From positions 1 to 15,945 of the forward strand of contig JAGWUW010000020.1 in assembly GCA_028868235.1 (NCBI GenBank): a stretch of 15,945 nucleotides of DNA, read 5' to 3'. Positions 1 to 6,310 of the stretch are shown piece after piece (positions within the stretch are counted from its first letter, which is position 1; every line of letters begins with the position of its first letter). The position numbers and the translations under genes are program-made. The stretch is from Betaproteobacteria bacterium (GTDB taxonomy: Bacteria > Pseudomonadota > Gammaproteobacteria > Burkholderiales > Rhodocyclaceae). The notes below the pieces were generated by a model that did no database searches, had not been told where the DNA came from, and saw only the letters and a program-made list of their open reading frames with translations.

Positions 1-500
1 AGGAGGGCGAGGGCGCGGGCAAAATCAGTGTTCCGCATACTGGCGAAAGCCGCCAGCAAATCTGCCTGCTGATTACGGTTGGGCGCCATTTCTAGCCAGG
101 GTTCGGTGATGAACATGCTACCCATGCCGGGGTCGATGAAGGCGCCCCAGTGGTCAGGTTCAGCCAGTGGGCAGGGTGGCAGATCGTTAGGTAGGCCGAA
201 TTCCAGGCGCGAGACTGGCAGGTCGGCTAGGTAGCAATCGCGCAGTCTGTCGAGAAAGCGCCTGGCTTGCTGGTCATCGACTGGTTCGGTCAGCGAAAAC
301 CACAGGCGGTAGCCTTGACCGTCGATAGACACGGCCGGGGCCGGCAGATCGAGTTCGTCCTGAACGACATGCCAGAGGCGTGCTACCGATTCCCAGTCAG
401 CAGCGCGTCGGAAGGCGATGCCGAGCGCCGGTTGCCGGGCCTCGACGCGCTGTTCGGGCAGGAAATGCAGCCGCTGTAGCTCGGCGATCAGCTTGTCCAT
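1..500 (-). CDS. Conserved-looking hypothetical protein, partial (C-terminus beyond the left edge)
   Basis: An open frame runs on the minus strand from an ATG at 500 to the window edge without a stop, giving the first 166 residues. It begins MDKLIAELQRLHFLP. A Shine-Dalgarno-like GGGAG lies about 8 bases upstream of the ATG, which supports the start. The sequence is soluble-looking, with no signal peptide or membrane segment. It contains the stretches GYRLWFSLTEP and RRFLDRLRDCYL, and ends in the window with an Ala/Leu-rich helix. I do not recognise the family. It starts 15 bp after the stop of the DUF1857 gene on the same strand, so the two are very likely co-transcribed. Codon use looks like that of the neighbours. 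The frame is convincing; the function is unknown. Confidence 0.8.
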   Translation of the reverse strand, partial: MDKLIAELQRLHFLPEQRVEARQPALGIAFRRAADWESVARLWHVVQDELDLPAPAVSIDGQGYRLWFSLTEPVDDQQARRFLDRLRDCYLADLPVSRLEFGLPNDLPPCPLAEPDHWGAFIDPGMGSMFITEPWLEMAPNRNQQADLLAAFASMRNTDFARALAL

Positions 501-515
501 GGCGAACTCCCGGTT

Positions 516-986
516 TTATTGCGGCGAACCGCCGGCGGCCAGTGTCCGGATGATACGCACGCAATCGATGTCGGACTGATGATAGGCCGATTTGATGTAA
601 TCGATGTAGGCCCGGTCTTCCGAATTCGGATTGGTGCCGAAACTGGTAGTGTAGGCAAAGCGGAGGAAGAGCGCGTCGGGCTCGGGTTCCTCGATGGAGA
701 TGGTCAGGCTGCCGCCGGCGTGCTGCTCGCTGGGCAGGATGTCGAAACGCACCCAGTGCCGTTCGCTCAGGGTGACGCGGTCCTGGATGACAGCGGGGCC
801 GAAATCGAGCCTGCGCAACAGGTGGTCGGCATGGCGTTCGACGATGGTGCAGCTTTCCAGGCCGGGCAGGAAGGGAGTTGCGTCTTCGACGCGGTGGAGC
901 AGGCCTTGCCAAAGCTGGTCGCGGCTGAGCACGACGATGAGCGGGTTTTGCAGATCGTTGATCTGGATGAGATGTTCGAAATTCAT
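516..986 (-). CDS. DUF1857/AtaL-like SRPBCC family protein
   Basis: A 156-residue protein starting MNFEHLIQINDLQNPLI, with the later motifs LSRDQLWQGL and FLPGLESCTI. This pattern fits the DUF1857 (AtaL-like) branch of the START/SRPBCC fold, small proteins with a hydrophobic ligand cavity. The length is normal for the family. There is no signal peptide, so it is probably cytoplasmic. The biochemical role of bacterial members is not established, and I assign no ligand. It is the first gene of a minus-strand pair with the unidentified gene ending at the left edge. Its start codon lies only 23 bp from the divergent rsuA start. No clear Shine-Dalgarno sequence is visible, so its promoter must overlap rsuA or the leader is very short. 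The family call comes from remembered motif patterns. Confidence 0.85.
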   Translation of the reverse strand: MNFEHLIQINDLQNPLIVVLSRDQLWQGLLHRVEDATPFLPGLESCTIVERHADHLLRRLDFGPAVIQDRVTLSERHWVRFDILPSEQHAGGSLTISIEEPEPDALFLRFAYTTSFGTNPNSEDRAYIDYIKSAYHQSDIDCVRIIRTLAAGGSPQ

Positions 987-1009
987 GGGCCGATGTTAGC
1001 ATCCCGCCC

Positions 1010-1717
1010 ATGCAACTTGAACGCCTCCTCCAGAAACACGGCTTCGGCACGCGTAAGGGCTGCCGGGCAATGATTCACAATGAACGGGTCGCCGTCAATG
1101 GACAGATATGCGACGACCCCTTTGCCGATATCCCGACCGATAATCTCGTTTTTACGGTGGATGGAGTCGACTGGCCCTATGCCGAGTTCGCCAGCCTGAT
1201 GCTCTACAAGCCGGCGGGCTATGAGTGCTCGCGCAAGCCGCAGCACCATCCCTCGGTACTCGAACTGCTGCCTGTTCAACTGCGCGAACGCGAAGTCCAG
1301 CCGATCGGCCGCCTCGACGAAGACACCACCGGTTTGCTGCTGATCACCGACGACGGACAGTTGAACCACCAGTTGTCATCGGCCAAGCGCAAGGTGCCCA
1401 AAGTCTATCTGGCGACTACCAAGCACCCGCTTGACCAGGGGCAGATCGACCAACTGCTCGCCGGCGTACTGCTCAACGACGAGCCGGAGCCGATTGCCGC
1501 CGCCGCCGCTGAAATCGTCGGCGACAACCTGCTGCGCCTGATCGTCACCGAAGGTAAGTACCACCAAGTGAAACGCATGGTGGCCGCCGCCGGTAACCGG
1601 GTGGAAGCCCTGCACCGCGAGGCGGTGGGCGAGCTGGTTCTGCCGACCGACCTGAAACCCGGCGAATGGCGCTGGTTGTCGACGACCGACCTGCAAAAAC
1701 TGGGCTACTCCAAATGA
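1010..1717 (+). CDS. rsuA: 16S rRNA pseudouridine(516) synthase RsuA
   Basis: A 235-residue protein of the RsuA/RluB/E/F pseudouridine synthase family. An N-terminal S4-type RNA-binding domain (about residues 1-45, MQLERLLQKHGFGTRKGCR) precedes the catalytic domain. The catalytic loop GRLDEDTTGLL carries the essential aspartate at residue 103, matching Asp102 of E. coli RsuA by eye. Other family motifs are LMLYKPAGYECSR and EGKYHQVKRM. RsuA converts U516 of 16S rRNA to pseudouridine in the assembling small subunit. The KPAGYECS and GRLD surroundings resemble RsuA more than the 23S enzymes RluE and RluF, but this is judged by eye. The ATG is fixed by the start of the S4 domain, although no Shine-Dalgarno is evident. 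Its stop overlaps the oxyR start (ATGA), so the two are translationally coupled. Confidence 0.93.
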   Translation: MQLERLLQKHGFGTRKGCRAMIHNERVAVNGQICDDPFADIPTDNLVFTVDGVDWPYAEFASLMLYKPAGYECSRKPQHHPSVLELLPVQLREREVQPIGRLDEDTTGLLLITDDGQLNHQLSSAKRKVPKVYLATTKHPLDQGQIDQLLAGVLLNDEPEPIAAAAAEIVGDNLLRLIVTEGKYHQVKRMVAAAGNRVEALHREAVGELVLPTDLKPGEWRWLSTTDLQKLGYSK

Positions 1718-2628
1718 CACTGACTGAAATGCGCTACATCGTTGCCCTGGCGCGCGAGCGCCATTTCGGCAAGGCAGCCGATGCCTGCCACGTCAGTCAG
1801 CCAACGTTGTCGGTAGCGCTGAAAAAGGTCGAAGGACAGATCGGTGCCCCATTGTTCGAGCGCGGCACCAATGAAATTCGTATCACCCCACTCGGCGAAC
1901 GCCTGGTTGACCAGGCCCGTCGGGTGCTCGACGAGGCGGTCAAGCTGGAGGAAATTGCTGAGGCCACCGGTGATCCAATGACCGGCCAGTTACGCGTCGG
2001 CATTATCTACACTATCGCGCCCTACCTGCTGCCGCAGCTGATCCCGGCCCTCAATCGTGAGGCGCCGAAGATGCCGCTGTTCCTCAAGGAGGATTTCACC
2101 GGCAACCTTATTCCCGCTTTGAAGGCGGGTGAGCTTGACGTCATCGTCATCGCGCTGCCCTTTGCTGAACCGGGACTGGTCGCCCAGCCGGTTTATGACG
2201 AGCCTTTCCGGGTCGTTGTGCCGGCCGGCCATGCCTGGGCCGCTCGCCAGGATGTGCACGGCGACGAACTGGATGGACAGAACCTGCTGCTCCTCGGCCA
2301 AGGCAACTGCTTCCGCGATCAGGTGCTTGAATCCTGTCCCCGCCTCAATGCGCCGGATGCGCTGGAGCACTCGATGGAAGGCAGTTCGCTCGAAACTATT
2401 CGATACATGGTGGCGAGCGGTGCTGGCGTGGCGGTCATGCCAAGTACGGCAGCCGATCCGTTGGTTGCCAGGGAACCGCTGGTCAAGGTGTTGCCCTTTG
2501 CAGGCGTTCAGCCGAAGCGTACCGTCGGCCTGGTCTGGCGGGTCACCTTTCCGCGGCCGCAAGCCATCGATGCTGTTCGTGCCGCACTGCTCTCTTGCCA
2601 GTTGCCGGGAGCGACGGCGACACGCTGA
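1714..2628 (+). CDS. oxyR: Peroxide-sensing LysR-type regulator OxyR
   Basis: A 304-residue LysR-type regulator starting MTLTEMRYIVALARERHF. The N-terminal winged helix-turn-helix (about residues 1-60, with HFGKAADACHVSQPTLS) is followed by a substrate-binding-like domain. The segment GQGNCFRDQVLESCP holds cysteines at residues 199 and 208, the same positions and spacing as the redox pair of E. coli OxyR. This identifies it as a peroxide sensor that forms an intramolecular disulfide and activates antioxidant genes. An in-frame ATG 16 codons upstream lies inside rsuA. The ATG at 1714 gives the usual N-terminus and an ATGA overlap with the rsuA stop, so I use it. It has no promoter spacer of its own, so it is probably read from the rsuA transcript. 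It is convergent with the hybrid kinase. Confidence 0.94.
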   Translation: MTLTEMRYIVALARERHFGKAADACHVSQPTLSVALKKVEGQIGAPLFERGTNEIRITPLGERLVDQARRVLDEAVKLEEIAEATGDPMTGQLRVGIIYTIAPYLLPQLIPALNREAPKMPLFLKEDFTGNLIPALKAGELDVIVIALPFAEPGLVAQPVYDEPFRVVVPAGHAWAARQDVHGDELDGQNLLLLGQGNCFRDQVLESCPRLNAPDALEHSMEGSSLETIRYMVASGAGVAVMPSTAADPLVAREPLVKVLPFAGVQPKRTVGLVWRVTFPRPQAIDAVRAALLSCQLPGATATR

Positions 2629-2629
2629 A

Positions 2630-2643
2630 GTTCCACGTGGAAC
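2630..2643. promoter_or_regulatory. Candidate parS centromere site (ParB binding)
   Basis: The 14-bp sequence GTTCCACGTGGAAC is a perfect palindrome one base after the oxyR stop, in the 67-bp spacer between convergent genes. It equals the core of the parS sites known from Pseudomonas (TGTTCCACGTGGAACA/C). It differs from the Bacillus/Caulobacter form TGTTTCACGTGAAACA only at one symmetric position. The flanking bases here are A and G. ParB (Spo0J) loads on such sites near the replication origin and directs origin segregation. No T-run follows on either strand, so it does not look like a terminator. I saw no second CACGTG-centred copy in the window. Confidence 0.72.
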
Positions 2644-2695
2644 GCCGATAGCCGCCGTCCTGCGTGCCAGAAATTAACCGCCAGAAACAACGGTG

Positions 2696-5600
2696 TCAGC
2701 CACTGTGAGCAGAAAGTTCTGTGTCGACCTGAAGGCAGCGCAGCACGGCGGCAAAGAGCATGAGTGGGTCGACTGGCTTGGCTACAAAGTCGCTCATGCC
2801 GGCCTCCAGGCAACGCTTTCGGTCTTCGGAAAAAGCGTTGGCCGTCATCGCCATGATCGGTGTTTGTGCATGCAGGGGAAGCCGGCGGATCTGGCGGGTT
2901 GCTTCGAGGCCATCCATGCGGGGCATCTGCATGTCCATCAGGATGAGGTCGTAGGCATTATCCGTGGCTAGCGTGACAGCGGCGAGGCCATCGTCCGCCA
3001 CATCGACCTGCTGTTCGATTTCCTGCAGCAGCATCAGGGCGACTTCCTGATTGATCGGTTCGTCCTCAACCAGCAGGATGCGTCGCCCGGCGAACTGTTG
3101 CCGGATTGTATTACCGATATCGGTAGGCAGCTTGTCTTGTCCATCACGGCAACCAGCCTCGCTCCGCTGGAGGCGGGCGGTGAACCAAAAGGTGCTCCCT
3201 CGACCTGGCGTGCTTTCGGCTCCGGCATCACCATGCATCAACTGCGCTATTTTTCGGGTGATGGCCAGCCCGAGGCCAGTCCCACCATATTTCCGGGTGG
3301 TGGAATTGTCGGCCTGCTCGAAGGCGCTGAACAGCCGGGGCATGATTTCCGGTTCGATGCCGATACCGGTATCGCTGACTTCGAAGCGGATCAGGACATC
3401 GTTTTCGCTCCTTTCCTGCACCGAGCAAGACAGTCGAATGCTACCAGTCTCGGTAAATTTGACGGCGTTCGAGAGATAGTTGAGCAGTGCTTGCTGCAGG
3501 CGGGTCGGGTCGCCCTGTAGTGGCATGCTCGGATGCATTCCTTGGACCTTCAATTCCAGGCCCTTGGCGCTAGCCTTCTCCTGAATCATTGCGGCCACCG
3601 TATGCAAGATGTGGTCGACGTCGATGAATAGATCTTCCAGAGCCAGTTTGCCGGCCTCGATTTTCGACAGGTCGAGCACGGCATTGAGTATCTCAAGGAG
3701 GTGCTGGCCGGCCGAGTCAATCTTGTCCAGCCACTCTGCCTGCTGAGCGCCAACCCCTGAGCGTCGCAGCTGGTGCACCATGCCGTTGATGGCATTGAGT
3801 GGTGTGCGTATTTCGTGCGACATGTTGGCGATGAACGAGGTTTTTGCTTGATTCGCGGCGACTGCCATTTCCCGCTGGTGGCGGGTGCGCAGCGCGAGGA
3901 TGCCGAAGCTTAGATTGGCAGCGAGTTCCTCCAGCAGACCGACCTCGTCGCTGCCAAAGGCATCGAGTTCAGCGGCGTAGACGCTCAGTACGCCTACTAT
4001 CTCGTCGTTGCCGCGCAGGGGAAGGGCAATGGACGAGCGGTACCCGCGCTGTATCGCCGCTTCGCGCCATGGCGTCATCTGTGGGCTGTTCTGCAAGTCA
4101 GCGTAAATCCTGGTCTGTCCCTCGCGGATCGCCACGCCGACGGGCCCTTGACCGATTTCCCGGGCGCCGTCCCAGGATATGTCAATGCCGTCCAGATAGC
4201 CTCCGATGCAACCCGATTGCGCAACCGGACGGACGGATTTTTCCATATCGTGCTCGGCAAATCCGACCCAGGCCATCAGATAACCGCCGGAGTCGACGAT
4301 CAGTCGGCAGATGTCGTCGAGCAGCTGCGCTTCATCATCATTACGGCCCAAGGCCAAGTTGCACTCGCTGAGCAGACGCAGGGCACGATTCAGGCGGCGC
4401 TGCTCCTCATCAGCCTTTTTGCGGGCCGAGATATCCGTATGGATGCCGATCATGCGTAAAGGCCTGCCGTCATCGTCTTGACTGACGATCTTGCCCACGG
4501 ACTCCAGCCATATCCAGCCGCCGCCGCTGGTCTGGCGCCGGTATTCGACAGATTGCGCTTCTCCGGTCTCCATACAGAGAGCGAACCGTCGACGTAGTTC
4601 GCCGACATCGTCAGGGTGTACGTTGGAAAACCAGTTGTCGAGATTGCTGGAGAACGTGGCCGGGTCATAGCCGATCATGTGGGCGTAGTGGTCACTGAAG
4701 CCAACCGCACCCGTCCGCAGATCGAGGTCAAACCAGGCCTGGTTGGCCGCGCCGAGAGCCAGACGGAGGCGCTCCTCGCTTTCCTGCAGGGCTTCGACTG
4801 CCGATTTGCGTTCGGTGATGTCGTCGTAGATGCCGAGCACCCCGATGATTTCCGCATCGCGATTACGTAACGGTACTTTCGATGTACGCACCCAGATCGT
4901 CCGGCCATCCGGCGTGGTTTGCGGCTCCTCGTAGGCCAGCCTTGTCTCGCCGTTGTCGATGACGCGCCGGTCGTCGGCACGATACAGCTCGGCCTCGCTG
5001 GCCCAATTCATTTCGTAGTCGTCGTGGCCGAGCATCTCTTCCGGGCGGCTCTTTCCCGCATCCCTGGCAAAGGCCGGATTGCAACCCAGATAGCGCAGGT
5101 TGCGGTCTTTCCAGAAAACGCGCAACGGTGCGGCGTCGATGATGGTTTGCAGCAGGTTTCTCGATTCTTCGAGCGCGGACTGGTTTAGGCGGGCCTCGGT
5201 GACGTCGCGCATTACCGCCAGAATATAGCGGTCGCCGTTTTGGTGTTCGAAGGTGACGGTCGAGATGTCGACGGTACGCCGTTCGCCATCCTTGCGGGTG
5301 ATGGTCCACTCGTCATGTTCTAGCTTGCCACCTTGCCGCAGTTTTTCCATGCAATGGCGGGAGCGTTCTTGGTCAAGCGGGTCGGTGTAGAGCGTTTGTG
5401 CCCAACCCTGCCGGTTGATTTCGTCGATGTAGTAGCCGGTCAGCGCCACCATGGCCGGATTCCATAACGAGAAGCGGATAAAGGGAGGTTCCTCGATGTA
5501 TTGATAGACGGCGATACCATCGATCATGGTCAGGATCAGCGAATCGTTGAAGGCCACCAGGTCGCGCAATTGCTTGTCGGCGTTGACCAGGGCTTCCTTG

Positions 5601-6169
5601 GCCTGTCGGTTTTCGGCGAGCTTGCGCATCAGGCGTAACGTATTGGTCGACAGGGTGGAATAGATCGACAGGATGATGTCGATCAACATCCGGGTAGTGC
5701 CGCCCATTTCCTCTTTTGCTCGCGCTTTGGCTTCTGCCAGAGTTAATCCATCCTGCAGCGCCAAAACCGCATAGGCCATGTAGCGGTCTGTTTCGAGTAT
5801 GTGCGAGGCCAGCCAGCGCGTCAGAAAGCCCAGAGTTTCTTCGGCCAGTTCGGCCAATGGCCTGGATCCAAGTTCGGCCCGCATGCGCAAAACCTCTTGC
5901 ACGAAGGATTGGTGCGTTGCTTGATGGCGACTTTCAATTTGATCGTCAGGAAAATATTCACGCCAGATCGCTTCTTCCGTTGCGAAGTGATAGACGGCGT
6001 AATCGGCCAATTGGTCGAAAACCGCACTGAGCTGCGGACTGGCAGTCTGGAAAGCCACATGGCCAGCCAGAATATTGAGCAATTGCACCAGCTTGTGGTG
6101 CTGCTCATCGATTTTGGGCAACCCAGTATTGAAGTTGTCGTCCCAGGGAAATATATCGATGGAGTTCAT
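2696..6169 (-). CDS. Soluble hybrid sensor histidine kinase: hemerythrin, PAS x3, GAF, HisKA, HATPase, receiver
   Basis: A 1157-residue protein counted from the ATG at 6169. Residues about 5-140 form a bacteriohemerythrin domain with all seven di-iron ligands: H24, H61, E65, H82, H86, H123 and D128. Three PAS domains follow (about 205-325, 335-455 and 465-585), the first two ending in DVTEARLNQ and DITERKSA, then a GAF domain (about 600-745). HisKA has [10 protein letters not shown] with the phospho-accepting H785. The HATPase has [16 protein letters not shown] and GGTGLGLAI. The receiver has D1079 in [10 protein letters not shown], plus MTAN and AKPVD. There is no membrane segment, so it is cytoplasmic and probably senses O2, NO or redox state. 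There is no HPt domain and no adjacent regulator, so its partner lies elsewhere. An in-frame TTG at 6259 would add 30 residues, but it overlaps a promoter candidate, so I prefer the family-like [11 protein letters not shown] start, although no Shine-Dalgarno precedes it. Confidence 0.93.
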   Translation of the reverse strand: MNSIDIFPWDDNFNTGLPKIDEQHHKLVQLLNILAGHVAFQTASPQLSAVFDQLADYAVYHFATEEAIWREYFPDDQIESRHQATHQSFVQEVLRMRAELGSRPLAELAEETLGFLTRWLASHILETDRYMAYAVLALQDGLTLAEAKARAKEEMGGTTRMLIDIILSIYSTLSTNTLRLMRKLAENRQAKEALVNADKQLRDLVAFNDSLILTMIDGIAVYQYIEEPPFIRFSLWNPAMVALTGYYIDEINRQGWAQTLYTDPLDQERSRHCMEKLRQGGKLEHDEWTITRKDGERRTVDISTVTFEHQNGDRYILAVMRDVTEARLNQSALEESRNLLQTIIDAAPLRVFWKDRNLRYLGCNPAFARDAGKSRPEEMLGHDDYEMNWASEAELYRADDRRVIDNGETRLAYEEPQTTPDGRTIWVRTSKVPLRNRDAEIIGVLGIYDDITERKSAVEALQESEERLRLALGAANQAWFDLDLRTGAVGFSDHYAHMIGYDPATFSSNLDNWFSNVHPDDVGELRRRFALCMETGEAQSVEYRRQTSGGGWIWLESVGKIVSQDDDGRPLRMIGIHTDISARKKADEEQRRLNRALRLLSECNLALGRNDDEAQLLDDICRLIVDSGGYLMAWVGFAEHDMEKSVRPVAQSGCIGGYLDGIDISWDGAREIGQGPVGVAIREGQTRIYADLQNSPQMTPWREAAIQRGYRSSIALPLRGNDEIVGVLSVYAAELDAFGSDEVGLLEELAANLSFGILALRTRHQREMAVAANQAKTSFIANMSHEIRTPLNAINGMVHQLRRSGVGAQQAEWLDKIDSAGQHLLEILNAVLDLSKIEAGKLALEDLFIDVDHILHTVAAMIQEKASAKGLELKVQGMHPSMPLQGDPTRLQQALLNYLSNAVKFTETGSIRLSCSVQERSENDVLIRFEVSDTGIGIEPEIMPRLFSAFEQADNSTTRKYGGTGLGLAITRKIAQLMHGDAGAESTPGRGSTFWFTARLQRSEAGCRDGQDKLPTDIGNTIRQQFAGRRILLVEDEPINQEVALMLLQEIEQQVDVADDGLAAVTLATDNAYDLILMDMQMPRMDGLEATRQIRRLPLHAQTPIMAMTANAFSEDRKRCLEAGMSDFVAKPVDPLMLFAAVLRCLQVDTELSAHSG

Positions 6170-6231
6170 TGGCGGCGCGCTGACGATGGGTTGCCTCGGC
6201 GGAGGGGAACTACCAAGCGTTGGGTCCATCG

Positions 6232-6259
6232 ATTCTACAGCCATTCGGCCTGGGAACAA
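6232..6259 (-). promoter_or_regulatory. Sigma-70-like promoter candidate for the hybrid kinase
   Basis: On the minus strand TTGTTC (4 of 6 matches to the -35 consensus) is followed after 16 bases by TAGAAT (5 of 6 matches to the -10). Transcription would begin near 6225, leaving about 55 bases before the preferred ATG at 6169. It lies just downstream of the topB hairpin, as expected for an independent transcription unit. The call is by eye only. Confidence 0.4.
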
Positions 6260-6275
6260 GGCCGGCAGCCCAATG

Positions 6276-6301
6276 TAATACGGCCCCGCAGGGCCGTATT
6301 A
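6276..6301 (-). terminator. Strong hairpin after topB, likely terminator
   Basis: TAATACGGCCC and GGGCCGTATTA form a perfect 11-bp stem around a 4-base loop. In the topB transcript the loop reads UGCG closed by a C-G pair, a member of the exceptionally stable UNCG tetraloop class. The stem lies 10 bp past the topB stop and before the kinase promoter candidate. The 3' side is followed by ACATT, not a real U-tract, so it may act as a weak intrinsic terminator, a Rho-assisted end or an mRNA 3'-end protector. Confidence 0.6.
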
Positions 6302-6310
6302 TTCAAATGT

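Noticed and set aside
397..1050. Minus-strand frame of 217 codons overlapping the left pair in another phase
   Set aside because: Arg/Pro/His-rich translation typical of an out-of-frame reading; it conflicts with the DUF1857 gene and the left-edge gene.
519..1073. Plus-strand open frame of 184 codons opposite the DUF1857 gene
   Set aside because: It is antisense to a protein with a recognisable family pattern and runs into rsuA; its translation shows no motif. High-GC shadow.
2630..2643. The GTTCCACGTGGAAC palindrome as an oxyR terminator
   Set aside because: A loop-less 7-bp arm with no following T-run on either strand is a poor terminator; the exact match to the parS core explains it better.
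2666..2687. Direct repeat GCCAGAAA twice, 14 bp apart
   Set aside because: Only 8 bases, no further copies seen nearby, no associated element; likely chance.
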